A DNA stretch of 64,000 bases from Acanthaster planci (Eukaryota > Echinodermata > Asteroidea > Valvatida > Acanthasteridae), in assembly GCF_001949145.1 (NCBI RefSeq), contig NW_019091378.1, positions 1,234,379 to 1,298,378 of the forward strand, given 5' to 3'. Of this stretch, positions 1-12,457 are shown in pieces. The notes beneath the pieces are model-generated. The model saw only the letters and a list, made by a program, of their open reading frames with translations, searched no databases and was not told the origin of the DNA. A program made the translations under genes and the position numbers. Position 1 is the stretch's first letter. Every line of letters starts with the position of its first letter.

Positions 1-1
1 T

Positions 2-373
2 GTGCAACAACAGCATTCGGACGGTGGGCCAGCAGCCAACGTGCAACAACAGCATTTGGACGGTGGGCCAGCAGCCAACGTGCAACATCAGCATCCAGAC
101 GGCTGGCCAGCAGCCAACGTGCAACAACAGCATTTGGACGGTGGGCCAGCAGCCAACGTGCAACATCAGCATCCAGACGGCGGGCCAGCAGCCAATGTGC
201 AACAACAGCATTCGGACGGTGGGCCAGCAGCCAACGTGCAACAGCATTCGGACGGTGGGCCAGCAGCCAACGTCCAACAACAGCATCCGGACCGTAGCCC
301 AGCAGCCAAATTGCAACAACAGCATCCAGACGGTTGGCAAGCAGCGAACGTTCAGCAGCATCCGGACGGTGGG
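2..373 (+). repeat. 39-bp coding minisatellite
   Basis: Direct tandem copies of a 39-bp unit start at 2, 41, 80, 119, 158, 197, 236 (a 36-bp copy), 272 and 311, with a partial copy at 350. Copies alternate between CAACAACAG and CAACATCAG variants, which suggests a past duplication of unit pairs. The array continues to the left edge of the window. Confidence 0.9.
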
Positions 374-448
374 CCGATGAACGATTATGGCTTTGTGGAA
401 AATATGAAACCATCTCCAGACAAACGCGTTCGTAACAAAAAGAGTTAA
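2..448 (+). CDS. C-terminal exon of a 13-residue tandem-repeat protein (partial)
   Basis: The reading frame is open from the window edge to a stop at 446-448, so this is the 3' end of a gene that starts outside the window. About nine and a half units of a 13-residue repeat run in tandem, of the form VQQQHxDGGPAAN with x = S, L or P. One unit lacks a residue but keeps frame. A 23-residue non-repeated, basic tail follows, ending DKRVRNKKS. The repeat is rich in Gln, His, Pro and Ala and has no cysteine, so a disordered or low-complexity segment is likely. I recognise no family and assign no function. The +2 frame is also open through much of the array, as expected for a 39-bp repeat. The 39-bp periodicity, in-frame indel and clean stop favour a real coding end, but a minisatellite with a chance frame remains possible. 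Confidence 0.55.
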   Translation: MQQQHSDGGPAANVQQQHLDGGPAANVQHQHPDGWPAANVQQQHLDGGPAANVQHQHPDGGPAANVQQQHSDGGPAANVQQHSDGGPAANVQQQHPDRSPAAKLQQQHPDGWQAANVQQHPDGGPMNDYGFVENMKPSPDKRVRNKKS

Positions 449-3400
449 TTTTTTATCAATACAGCATAATCATCAGGAAAGTATTTGGGGTGTCAATTAC
501 GTCACGAGTGATTCTGTACTTTTTTACATGAGGCTGTGTAGGGCTACAATGTATAGGTTTAGTGTTCAATTTACACTTATCGAGTATCTGTTGCACAGCG
601 CTGTATATTTATACCTTAATTAAATTTAGCTCGAATTATTTCTCTAACAAGCTTTACCTCCAATTTATTTTATCTTTTGTCAAATTGATATGTTATAATT
701 AGCTGTTATTCTTTTTGATTTTCATGACATTGGAATGAATCATTCTTAATACAAGGGTTTTCTTAAATTTCTATGTCATGTATAGAAATTACGGTACCTG
801 TGAACATTCTGATTTGTAGCTATTACAGTGCCTTAAAATCCTCATTATGGCTTCATTTTGCCCTTAGGAAGTGAGCTCAACCCGAGCTTCAATGCCACGA
901 GTTCTCAGAATTTAGAGGCATTCATATTTCCTGGGAAAAATTCCGACTTCTTATTATTGACAAGCAAATCAAAGTTCGATTGGGTCGTTTTACAGTAGAA
1001 TCCCAAAACCGGACGGGGGGTTTGTGCCAACAAAGGGCTGGGCCGAAGACACCCGACCTCTGGCGAGTTTTACACGTACTAGTTTAATAGCGCTCAATCA
1101 TAATTTTACATTTATTTGAATTTATGACTACCAGTCTAACATGTGGACTGCCATTGCGCTAAGCATAAAATTATCAATCTTGTTCTAGAAAATGCCTAGC
1201 ATTTTTGCATTTAATATCTTCTTAAATGCGGTTGTTTTTAAAATTCGTTTACTCTGAATAATTTAATGTTTCTTATATATTATTGTATTTGCCCAAAATA
1301 AAACCAATATTGGGATAAAAGAGATAAGCAGTTGCTTAGTTAAAAACTAACATGAGCCTAGAGGCTCCTTTTGTCATTTTAGGCCCCCCCCATAGGGTGT
1401 TTCGTGACTCATTTCAAAGTCTGGTTATAATTTGTTAGGTACGCAGATTATTTTCCATCTATTCACTTTTATATAGGTATATACTCGGGGAGCTTTATTG
1501 ACAACAAACTCGATCGCGTTTATCGCAAGTTACGTAATGTTACCTATTTAATAGTCACATGTTGGCAGTAAGCTTGAATTAGTAGCTCATCGGTTTAGAT
1601 GAATGTAAGAAGAACTCGATCAACAACTGTCTTACGTTTACGGAGCTCAAGAAGTGTCACCCAACTATGTAAAATTACACCAATTTTTTTTCTTTCTCTG
1701 AAACTCATTCTACTTCAACAGAGTCAACACGCCGTCGTAAAGTATCTCGGGACCTGTGACAATAATCACCTTAGGATCAATGCAGACGACGTCTCAGTAA
1801 TTTGTTGTCAGACTGAGATTAAAATCTGTTACGATCTCAACAAGAACGTGCCGGTTGGCATTTCTGAAACTCCGTACATACAGGTGCGATTGAATTGTCC
1901 AAAACTAGGTTACCGAAGGCCTTATAAACCACTTTCATATTATCTACAGTTTGTATGAGCGGCCAAACTTTGCAGGATAATCACCCTTGGTTGTTTTCGA
2001 GAATTTACTGCAAATTCCTCCAAAATGTTCCTATGTCTCCTGAATCTCATGAAAACAGGCTGGAGTTTCATTTATTACTTCTAAGCTCGAGCATTATTAT
2101 CTGGTGTTCAAGTTGATAGCTGTGTGGGATTTTTGACAAATTTTAAGTTATTTTACTTTTGAACTGTCGGCCAGCCATAGTTTTTAGCAGCAAAACACAT
2201 GGTTAAAAAAGCGGACGATTTTGCTTGGACTTAAGTTCACGAGGCATTGTTATGACATTTTGGCTGATCGCAGAAAGGTCTGTGCCCACACTAAAAGTGT
2301 AGCTCCAATGAACTTTTTCTGAGACACATTTTTTCTTCGACTGTGTATTCTTCAATGTAAGAAAACTCTTTCACATTCCTATTTGGTTAAATCTATTGAA
2401 AAGTGCACTTTTAAAACAATGAGAATTATCCATGATTTCCAGGCCTGGGTCCAGGATTTTGAGGGTGCTGTTCAAATTGCTATGAAGTCATCTTGGCTTT
2501 TCTGTTCGGACTGTAAACCCAGAATCTACTTTCTACTGAAAACAGTTCTGAGAAAGGGTTTGATTCTTGCTTATTCTATATGCACATAAACAACAATGAA
2601 TCAACAAAGAACAGAAACATAAGTCCACCCAAATCAACAAAAATGCAGAACTGTTTTGTGTACAAATTAATGTAACATTGAAGCTTCTTCCAGAGAAAAC
2701 ATCACAGTGTTTCCATGAATAATGGAAATACTCATTAGCGTAAAAGCAAAAAGGAATTAAATTACGCTTTGAAATTGTGAAATAAAAGTTGAAAATAATA
2801 TTAACTGAGCCTCAAAGGTGCATTTTGAAGGTCTGTATCCAAAATTGGTTGTTTTCATTTATTTTGTTCATATTTGACTTGCAACTTTTTCCTCTAAGCT
2901 AAAGCAGAAAACAATGTGCAAAGAATGTCATATACTGCTACTTCATGAGAATTTCATTTCAAAGCAGAAAATGGAGCTGGACATTTATTTTCACATTTAA
3001 TTTTCCATTGGGGTCGTGCTACTGCATTTTAACGAGTTCAGTCTTGCCAAGAATAGAAGCCTCCTGTTCAAGTGAGATGACTGAAACCATTGCTAATTCT
3101 GGTCATATTTTGTGGTCTTTTTATAAATTCAAAGTTGTTAATTCACACTCCTCATAGTAACAAGGCTGTGCGCTCTAAATTATATCTGCATGTGCACCAC
3201 TTCTAAGGAAAAAAAGAGGGGGAAAAACGCGTCACCGCACCAAGCCCATGACCAGAAACCGGAGTCTGAGGGGGGGGGCCTAAGGCAGCCTGGTGTAAAA
3301 TTACACCAGTGATGACAATGCTTGGGTCGTGGGTGCTGACCTCTGCCATAGAAACAGGACGAAAAGATCCAGTGAAACATTATGCAAAGCACCGAATCCT

Positions 3401-4220
3401 TCTCTGCACACGCACAACAAAACCCATTCACTGCGCCTTCAGCTTTGCATTACGTGCGTTGGACTGGTGGTATCAAGACTTGAATTGAATCAAGACTAGC
3501 GACCGCGCCATATCGACATCAGCCTGCATAGCTTCAAAAGGCTACGTAGAAACAGGTTTTCCAGACGGCAATTGTTCACAAACCAGCTAAACCCCGTATG
3601 TTGAGACGGACGAGGACGTTTAGTCATTTTCCCCGAGCAAACGTGACAAACAAATCCTGGAATTTCGACGATAGGCATTTTGACCCCGCTCGGCATTATG
3701 TGACTCCATTGTGTGAGTCACAGACGACTGGTGCGAGTGAATGAAGAGCCGGTGGTAATTTCATGGGACTTCCCCACATCAGCCAGGTAAGGTTAACATG
3801 TCCGATCGAAACATTGGGAGAGTGCGTTTTGTTCTTTCAAAGGCAGAGTTACTCGCCTGTGAAATGCAGAAACGGCGCCACAGTCTTGCGAAATATCTGG
3901 TAAACACATATAAGTTAAACTTATGAATCTTACAGTGTCAAGGGCGTCAATCCGTTTTGAAAAGTGGTTGGGGGAGGTGATACAGCCCTGATCGAACAAA
4001 CGCGAGCGCGAAGCTCTGAGCAGCATGGCGGGCCCGGAAAATTTTGGAGTGTAGACAATTTTTGGCTACTTTAGCCAGTTTTATTAACAAATGCTTTGGC
4101 AAGCTATACATTTTCATTTAGGCTTTGGAAAAAAGTGTGGGGGAGGCAATTGATATCCCCCACTTGGAAAAGTGTGGGGGGGGGAACATATCCCCCTCTG
4201 AAACATTTTAGTGAAATATG
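449..4220. other. No confident gene
   Basis: AT-rich DNA with stops in all frames. A 119-codon frame at 1599-1958 is the longest open stretch and has no recognisable domain. A possible AATAAA polyadenylation signal for the preceding gene lies near 1298. I see nothing else that I can support. Confidence 0.5.
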
Positions 4221-4223
4221 AGC

Positions 4224-4330
4224 GACTCGAGTCGAGTCATTTCCTCACACGTGACTCGAGTCTCATCATTTACCCGTCGAGACTCGAGTCCAGTCGCCAG
4301 AATTCTAACGATGTTATTGACTCGGGTCGT
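4224..4330. repeat. ACTCGAGTC-rich degenerate repeat
   Basis: The palindromic motif GACTCGAGTC recurs about five times in 110 bp. A related cluster built on AAGTCAAGTC and ACTTGAGTC lies at 43911-44012, so this is probably a dispersed low-complexity family. Confidence 0.6.
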
Positions 4331-5156
4331 TGCAACTCTGACTGGCCCAAGGGCCGATGGGAAAGGCAACTGAAACACACCAAAACGTAACCTAAATCCG
4401 AAAGGCGATAAAAGGTTCCAGACACTTCCACAATTTGTTTCCCAACAGTTTGGTCCACCTCCCAAGGTTCTTGATTTGCCCTTGCATTCGCCTTGAGGAG
4501 TGTATGCGATAGATTGGGGGTGGAAAGAAAAGCAAAACAACACACAGAAACGGAACAAAACCAGGATGACAGTTCAGCAATGCTCTTATCACTCAGTCCT
4601 TGTACGTGCACGTTACTACCCGCCTACAAGATGGGGGGGGGTGTTTTTATCACAGCCCTAGAGGAATTGGATTTTGCTCAAGGGGCGTAATTTCACCCAA
4701 AATTATTCAACAAAAGAACACGTTTTGGATGCGTGACTTTTCAAATGCTGAAACACACAGCTGTGAATCTTTCATCTGTTATTTGGTACCAATAGGGCCT
4801 GGTCTCTTGACGTCGCAGTCGTGTTCTTCCTACAAGTGACTGCTAAATCTATGGTTGGCCGTCGGTACAAAAGTAAAAGAGTCATTCACAAAGTGTTAAA
4901 CTCACAAGCAGCTATCAGAACTCCAGATAATAGCATAGATACCACTAAATACTACATGAAAATGCAACCCTAATTCAAATGACTGGGACGAATGTCCATA
5001 TTGAATGAATTTCAGGCTAAATCGAAAACCAACCAAACGGTGATATTTCTGCAAGATACAAGTTATAGGCAAAATGAGAGTGGTCTATAATAGTGTTCTG
5101 CAAGACGTACATGTACAACACTATGAGAGGACTAATTGCATTACCAAACACACATT

Positions 5157-5410
5157 TGTGACCCACTCTGTGAAAATGAGTCTTAAGTCGCCAGAGCCAC
5201 TTAGGAGTAAAAAGTCCTTTAGAATAATTTTGCACAGTGTAAATCAATAGGAAACCACAGCATTTTTCACCATGGAGTATCCACTTTCATCAGGATGCCA
5301 AACTGAGTGATACATCAAAACAAAAAAACTCAATTTGCTCTTTCCAGTACAAATGAAAACTTAGAAGTGGCTCTGGCAACTTAAGACTCATTTTCACAGA
5401 GTGGGTCACA
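5157..5410. repeat. Inverted-repeat (foldback) element, 46-nt arms
   Basis: The left arm at 5157-5202 and the right arm at 5365-5410 are inverted copies that match at 45 of 46 positions, separated by about 160 bp. The ends read TGTGACCCACTCTG. Part of the spacer (from 5298, CAAACTGAGTGATACATC) recurs at about 33997, which marks it as a dispersed repeat. It is likely a nonautonomous DNA element; no target duplication was identified. Confidence 0.65.
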
Positions 5411-6087
5411 TTTTTCATCTGTGTGACATACTGGTATGCATTAAACATTCCAAAGAGTGGAGGGTATTTCGTAATATTTGATCCATTCGGGAAGTAGCTT
5501 AAGGTTCAAAGTATGTCTGAATTATTTCGAGATTCTAGTACACGACGAAACCTGGATGGAAATATGTGTTCAGCTCCTTCTGTTTTATAAATCCAATGAA
5601 TTAAATTTAAAGAATAGCGAATAGCTAAAGAATATAGAAATCATAAGAAGATATGCTACATTAGTATGAAATCAAACGGTGATTATCAGCTGTGTGTTGA
5701 CATGTCTCATCATCGGACTAGGTAATGAATACTCAGAAAACAAGAAGTACAGCGAAACAAACACGTGTCAACTTCCCCTTCAGCTTTTATGTATTATTAA
5801 CTACTCGGCTTAACAATGGATGGATACCAGAAACCCTCAGGAAATTTGCACAACGGGATAAATAGAGTGTAGCCTTCGGCCCACCACGGAACTTCCTGGT
5901 CCTATTATTGCTTTATGTTTTATATGGGACCGATGACATTACATTTCATTGTTTGAGGTACAAACTGAGTGATTCAACTTGTTCATTTCAAACACTCTTT
6001 TTGTTCTTTATTTTTCAGTTTCACAGCACCAGTCTTTTGTCGTAGCATTTTCTCACGGTAGACAGCTCACACTGATGTCTTGAAACC

Positions 6088-8292
6088 ATGCCTTTGTCAA
6101 CTGTTATTCCTCCGAGTCGACCCTTTAGTTTAAGTCTTCTCATGACGGGACTGTTGATTTTCTCACAAGGAACGCATTCGATTTGCCCAAGCGTGTGCCG
6201 TTGTAATTCCTACGTAACAGTTCGATGTGGATATCAGAGCCTGACAGCGATTCCCGTTGGGCTCCCCAGCGATGCACGCATCCTCTATTTGGAATACAAC
6301 CAGCTCACAAAGTTGGCAGCCGGCGACTTCTCAGACTTTTCCCAGCTTCAGGAAATATATCTCTACAACAATCGCATCAGTGAGATAGAGGATTACGCCT
6401 TTCGTGGTCTGAGGAGCTTGAGAAAGTTACGTCTCGGGAGCAACAACATCAGCACGCTCACCAACCGTACTTTTGAGGGGATCCCGAACTTGGAAGAGTT
6501 GAATCTGCGAAACAATCGCCTCTCATCTTTACCAAGTGGCGTCTTCAGTCCGATCCCTCAACTTCTGAAGCTGGATCTCGCTGTTAACAGCATTGGGGAA
6601 CTTCTAACCGACTCCTCTCCAGACCTACGCAACGTCCGGATGCTAGACCTATCGTCCAATCCAGCCAGTCTGATTTCAATGACTGTCTTTGAACACATGG
6701 TGGCGTTGGAAGTTCTTAAGCTGAACTACCTTAATGGGATAAATAGTGCGTTCCTCAATGGTCTATTTGGTTTGGCATTTGACAGATTGACAAATCTTTT
6801 GACACTAGAACTTGTTGGCAATCAGTTTAACAGTATCCCTTCGGCAATCAAGTCTCTTCCCAACTTGACTTCAGTCAGTTTGCAGTTGAACTCCATTGAG
6901 ACGATTAATGCTGATGATTTTCATCAGCCCTCGTTTCTTCAATTTCTCAATCTTGATGATAACAAACTTACAGATATACCTACCGCTGCATTGGCACAGT
7001 TGCCATATCTGACTGATTTGTATGTAGACTACAACCCCATCTCGATGATCCCCGCCCAGGCATTCTTTCACAACCCTCGGCTGTCTATCCTGTCTGTGGC
7101 CTACACTAATCTAACGACAATCGAGGAGGATGCCTTTGCTGGACTCACTCAACTTAGCACTCTGTTCTTGCAAGGCAACAATTTGACAACCGTAGTGAAT
7201 GGAGCAATGAAGAGTGTCAAATCGAATGTTAATCTGCAGTTCTCTGGCAATCCTCTCCGCTGTGACTGCAACCTGCGCGGGTTTGCAACGTGGCTGAAGA
7301 ACAACCATACTGGAACTCTCAATGGAGGTAGATCTCTCGACTGTGTTACACCTGACCGTTTAAGGGGTGTATCAGTGAAGGGGCTTCATCACAATCAGTT
7401 TGCTTGCACACCTCGTTCAACCTCAGCCTCCCCCACAACAAAAGTTATCTCCATTCCACTGGACGAGGAGGTCTTTTTACCGTGTGATATAGAAGCGGAT
7501 CCCAGACAGGTTATCTTTTGGATAACCAAAAATCATGCAAGCATCTCCCCAGACCAGCCTCAGCCGCCATTCGCCATTGCTGGCAACGATTTATTGATAA
7601 CCAATGTCAGCTTTGCACATGAAGGACTGTACACGTGCGTGGTGAGCAATGATGCCGGGGAGGCTCGACACACCGTCATCCTTCAGGTAGCCTCCACTCC
7701 CACGGTAGTTGGGTCCACCATCCGTATTAGATCAGAGCCCACTTCCCCGACAGTCGGAGACGGTATGAAAATCACGGTCGCATCGACTGGCCGAAAAGCA
7801 GAGACCCGCCAACCCAATGGGCTGATGTTTGGTGTCACTGGAGCTGTCTTGGCCATCGTGGTAGTGGCAGTCATCATAGCCGTTGTGGTCGTCAGGCAAA
7901 GGAAACACAGCCCAAAGCCCTACAAACGCGACATCCCACTACCACCAATACCACCGATGGCGAGTGCTGGACAGCTTAATACCCCACTCGATCTTTGCAG
8001 CGCAGATGAGGGCGCGTACGCCGAGATTCCCGCTGATCGCATCTCCTTCTGCGAGGCCAGTGGTTACTCCACACGTATTAATGAACCCGGGTCGGATCAC
8101 CCTCCTTCCACGATTGAGCACACCTACCTGAGCAGCATCAAAGACAACAGTCACTCTAAATGTGACCCAGAGCTTAAGGATAAACCGCTTACGGTAACGC
8201 TCCCCGAGGAACGCTACTCTTCGCTACCCTCATCATCATCAGCAGCAGGAGCAGATGACGGCTACTTGTTTATGAAGTCTTTATCGAAGTGA
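6088..8292 (+). CDS. LRR-Ig single-pass membrane receptor
   Basis: Complete 734-codon frame in one exon. In order: a signal peptide (1-31), an LRRNT cap with Cys33/37/39/47, about twelve leucine-rich repeats (64-385), an LRRCT cap (Cys392, 394, 419, 440), one Ig domain (Cys466, Trp478, Cys517 in a DxGxYTC-like HEGLYTC context), a transmembrane helix (580-602) followed by the basic stop RQRK, and a cytoplasmic tail of about 130 residues. The tail has a Pro-rich stretch (IPLPPIPP) and tyrosine motifs YAEI (644) and YLFM (726, the YxxM form bound by PI3K p85). This is the layout of LINGO, AMIGO, LRRN and LRIT proteins: cell-surface adhesion or signalling receptors. I cannot assign an orthologue. 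The ATG at 6088 has a good context (ACCATG) and heads a signal peptide. A strong splice acceptor (TTTTTCAG) at 6018 implies an upstream 5' UTR exon. Confidence 0.92.
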   Translation: MPLSTVIPPSRPFSLSLLMTGLLIFSQGTHSICPSVCRCNSYVTVRCGYQSLTAIPVGLPSDARILYLEYNQLTKLAAGDFSDFSQLQEIYLYNNRISEIEDYAFRGLRSLRKLRLGSNNISTLTNRTFEGIPNLEELNLRNNRLSSLPSGVFSPIPQLLKLDLAVNSIGELLTDSSPDLRNVRMLDLSSNPASLISMTVFEHMVALEVLKLNYLNGINSAFLNGLFGLAFDRLTNLLTLELVGNQFNSIPSAIKSLPNLTSVSLQLNSIETINADDFHQPSFLQFLNLDDNKLTDIPTAALAQLPYLTDLYVDYNPISMIPAQAFFHNPRLSILSVAYTNLTTIEEDAFAGLTQLSTLFLQGNNLTTVVNGAMKSVKSNVNLQFSGNPLRCDCNLRGFATWLKNNHTGTLNGGRSLDCVTPDRLRGVSVKGLHHNQFACTPRSTSASPTTKVISIPLDEEVFLPCDIEADPRQVIFWITKNHASISPDQPQPPFAIAGNDLLITNVSFAHEGLYTCVVSNDAGEARHTVILQVASTPTVVGSTIRIRSEPTSPTVGDGMKITVASTGRKAETRQPNGLMFGVTGAVLAIVVVAVIIAVVVVRQRKHSPKPYKRDIPLPPIPPMASAGQLNTPLDLCSADEGAYAEIPADRISFCEASGYSTRINEPGSDHPPSTIEHTYLSSIKDNSHSKCDPELKDKPLTVTLPEERYSSLPSSSSAAGADDGYLFMKSLSK

Positions 8293-9693
8293 AGATAGAG
8301 CGAACACTTTTAGAATTTACCTTTAGATCCAAACACCGCCTAGTTATCTGTTGGATCAAACAGGACATGCTTTAAAAACAAACAAACAAATTGGGATTAA
8401 TCGACAAAATGTCATAGGGCCTATCTGGAGTCCAACATGTGGTATTTTCTTGATCGAAATTTTAAATAGAAACATGAGTTTGTTGAAGCTTAGAAGAAAA
8501 CAGTTGTCAATGAGAACCGAACGTGACTTTGTTCTGAGACTTTCTGACTCACACCTCCTCGCACTTTTCAGTGAAATTACCGTACGCAGAGTCTTTTGGA
8601 TTGGGAGTGGTCGGGGTTCAAGCAAATATTTTAGGACATCAACGTGAAGAGTATCCGTTAAGCTTCCTCAAAGTTCACACCTTTTGCAGAAAAAACTCGT
8701 CATACTGTTCAAAACCTAGGTAACCAAAAAACTGCAGGTCAGGTTTTATGTCCAAAGAATTTCAGTCCTAAAAGTTCACATTGTGATAGTGCATGGTTGT
8801 AATTTTGTACAGATCTCCTTAGAGGCATTTCAGAAACAAAGTTAGACAAGAAGCCATCATGCTGACAATGGAAACTTCTTGCTGCAAACAAAGCCACGTG
8901 CGGTGGGGAATGGTGGCTTTTCAGTTCTTTTTTTAAGTGAGCATGCTATTTCCAGACCATAGGACGGAGTCGCTTTAAGTCCCCGGTAAGGAGCTGAGAT
9001 GCGTAGTTGATCATAGACAATACCGTGTCGCTGTAAATAACATGATTGCAGTGTGCCCAAATCCATTTCTTTTTCCTCTTTCTCTTTTTTTTGGGGGGGG
9101 GTCATTTGAGGACACCGTCTATTTTGTTTTACCATATGTAACCGTAGTTTCTGCCTGTAGATAGTTGAAACTGACACTATTTGGTTAGAAAGCTTTGGTG
9201 CTCTTTTCCCGTGTTGATTGTTGTAGTTAATGTAGCCATGATTTCAATGAGTTTGTATGTTGTACATATTTTACTGATAATCTATAATGGGTATGAGTAA
9301 TCTACATTGGATAATTTTTTGTATCCGTCATCACTGACATTCTGCACTATGTAGTGTGTATTGTTTGCCTTTCAGCTTTTATCGAATGAGATAATGTTGC
9401 ACGGGACATTTTCCCATTGGTCGAGACTAACGTAGCAAGACGGTAACTGCATAGAGGTTGAACTGTAATCTTGTGTTGATTGATGATCTGTGATTCTACT
9501 ATGGAATTTTATTTAGGATATGCCATGTTGCCTTTTGATATGGATATGGCCTAGTTTTGATCTGGTTCCATTTTCATAGCTCTGCTATTATTGCTTATAT
9601 TAAACTTACGTGCCTAGCATAATGTAGTTGAAAAACAGCCCCTAGGATAACGATGTATGATTTTTTGCCTGCAGTGGTAATCAACTCTTGCAG

Positions 9694-9699
9694 AATAAA
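9694..9699 (+). terminator. Possible polyadenylation signal of the LRR-Ig gene
   Basis: An AATAAA with T-rich and GT-containing sequence downstream, 1.4 kb after the stop codon. Nothing gene-like intervenes, so the 3' UTR may extend to here. Assignment is by position only. Confidence 0.35.
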
Positions 9700-9865
9700 A
9701 ATTTTCTCTGTTTGTACGCACAAACGTACCTGCGTACTTGGCCTGTCTTAAACGTTCATTTTAGACTGGCCAAGCACATATTTATTCATTTATTTGAAAT
9801 TCTTCAATTTAAAAACTGGATCGAGTCAGATATATACTTAATATAGTAATAATGCTGTTGCAAAA

Positions 9866-10049
9866 TATGAAGATCGTGCATTCATGTGAACCACTTTTGT
9901 TTGAAAGTAAAATGCAAGGTTGCATCAAGTTACATGATGTATACATTGTAACCAAATCATACATACATTAGAAGTTCTGCTGCACCAAAACCAGAATGCA
10001 ACTTTGTGTTTCAAACAAAAGTGGTTCACATGAATGCACGATCTTCATA
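9866..10049. mobile_element. Short terminal-inverted-repeat (foldback) element
   Basis: The ends are near-identical inverted copies of about 41 nt: TATGAAGATCGTGCATTCAT at the left and its complement at the right. The internal part is only about 100 bp, with no reading frame, so it fits a MITE. No clear target duplication was seen. Confidence 0.7.
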
Positions 10050-12105
10050 ATTTATTTTGAACCAACTCATTGCTGTTAGCGATGCTAAAGGTCGTAGGGG
10101 GCCAATTTCACCATCAGTGGCCTTGTTAGGCAAGGAAATCTCTGACATAGGAATATCATTTCATATGTAAAGCCCCCCCCCCCCATCTGCTGCCGAAACA
10201 AGGCCTTTTGACGTGGTCGACCGTGTGCAGACATGTTCAAGTTGCTTGTTATTCTATGATCACAATGGCCATTTCCAACGGTTTGCAAACAAAGAAACTG
10301 AAACCGAAAGCCCGGGACTCCAATTTGTGAAGGCCAAGGTGAACACAAATTCCGACACTCTTGGGACTTTCCACATTTTCGCAACTTACTGTGCATGCAG
10401 TGAGTGTTGGAATTTCCCTCTAATTTCCCCTTTGCATAGCTTCAGGGTTTGGAGAAATAGGCCTAACCTGTGCGTATTGTCTGACGCTCGTCATCAGATC
10501 ACATAAGGCTGGTAAATTTTAAACTTCACGGTAAGCCTTGTGGTTCTCCAAGCTAGACGTATTTTGTGTAGGGAGATAAAGCAGGACAACTTTATACGTT
10601 CATTTCTGCTCGAGATACATGTAGTCACTTCGTGTTGAAGTTCAAGTTGGTTTGTGCATGTACATAAAAACATGGAAACGAGACTTCAAAACAAAATTAA
10701 CAACAAATCCGAAAATCGATGGACAAGTTGGCCTGTTCTTTATTATTTTTCAACGCATTCAACTACAGGCCATTATTAACGACTTTGAAACTCCCAGGAG
10801 GATGTAATAAAGTTTATATATACAACCAGCAAAGTAAATAATACAAATGTAGATGTACTCCTAGTATAGCTGAATGGCTGGACCATTAAATGTATTTGAA
10901 TTAAAAGAAATCTGTGAAGTTTGGCTCAATAAAGGGCGCCCTCATTTTGTTCATCGCATCCAAGTCTAGTTCCCATCCTTAGGTGTACGATTTGTCGATG
11001 GTCGTGAACTAAAGTGAGGTCTTGTGACTGCGCCTTTGCAACTTACGTGCATGCAGCTGCTGGGGGAGTAAAAAAAGTGGGGATAGGAATTTTCTCATTT
11101 TATCCATAAAAGCGTGTTAATTTGACCAGTTGTAAAACTATGGCCAGGTTCTCTGGTCTTACAAAGTGGAGATACCCGATCTTGTTCGGCTCAATACTGG
11201 CTGGGTTTGCAACAGCTTTTGTGTTCAGGTACGTTAGGTGTGTGTAAAAACATGAAAAAAGCATGCAACTTACAAGCGTGTGCGCGGCACTTGCGCAGCC
11301 AGTAAACATTCACAGGCTTAATCCTCACTCTGTGCAGTGGAATGCTTAACAAGTTCCATCCCTCGGAGCTCCAATTCATCATTATTATTTTCAGCGGGGG
11401 TTTTACACACACCCTTAGTGGATTAGGGTTGTTTTACTGTAGTCTGGATGCCAGCCAACATGGCCAATGACAGCCCTTGATAAACCAAACAACTTCTATG
11501 GAAGTTAGACCCTATGTCATTTCCTTTTTTTTGTGGGGAAAAAGATAAAAGAATGACATGAGTGATTCATCGTCATGCTTTTATCGTTGCACATCATGCC
11601 ACAACATAAAAAAAGTCAATCACAAAATGACAAATGGAAAAATACATGTAGTTATGTTAATCGCGGTGTTTTTTTTTTCAACATGTTTGACAGCCGACAA
11701 CAAGAGTGCAAGTATAATCATAGTAGGCCTAGCCATGGTGTACGGGATTCTGCTACTACAAGTATACATGTAGGAAATGAAAGGCTATTGTGATGTAAAT
11801 TGAATACACTGGCATCACTAAAGAACACAAGAAATACACTGCTGGCAGTGTGGAGGACATTCATCTGTAATTGAAATATAGACCTGATACCTATTAAATA
11901 TGCGTGCATGCGTACAACCCTTAGCAAATGGGAACGCCCTCTGAAGTAATGCACAAAAGTCAATGTGTTAAAAAATGAACTGAATCGTCCTAATCATCAT
12001 CAGGCTCTCCAGTGCTAGTATGTCTGTATGTGTACAGTGTACATGTAACATGACCAGTGATGGCTTTGTTTTACAAATCACGTGAAATGCATACCGGATA
12101 CAGTT

Positions 12106-12457
12106 GTTACGCCCCAACTATAGCATAATTCCCAACTATAGTTGGGACAGTCCCAACTGTAGTGCTGCAATTGGGCTGGCCCAACTATTGTTGACCAATG
12201 TCTGTGGCAAATGTCTCAACATTATCCAAGTCAATGTGTCTCACACTTGACACAATTCATCTAAAATGTGGCACTTCATCTGTTCATATAGCCCCATGAT
12301 CAGTGACATGAAATTTGTAAACAATATGACTTTGGCACATGGTGGGCACATCATGCACACAGGACCTCTCTGCTGTAGTTGGGCCGGCCCAGGTGAAGCA
12401 CTCTAGTTGGGACGGGCCCAACTATGGTTTGGACTTATGCTATAGTTGGGGCGTAAC
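12106..12457. mobile_element. 352-bp MITE with ACAGTT target duplication
   Basis: Terminal inverted repeats begin GTTACGCCCCAACTATAGCA and match perfectly for 23 bp, with weaker match to about 80 bp inward. The 6-bp direct repeat ACAGTT lies immediately outside both ends (12100-12105 and 12458-12463). Subterminal copies of CCCAACTA recur on both strands, as in transposase-binding arrays. No coding frame is present, so it is nonautonomous. Confidence 0.85.

Noticed and set aside
1599-1958. 119-codon open frame with several Cys
   Set aside because: No domain recognised, no clear donor or partner exons, and AT-rich codon use. It could be an exon, but I cannot support it.
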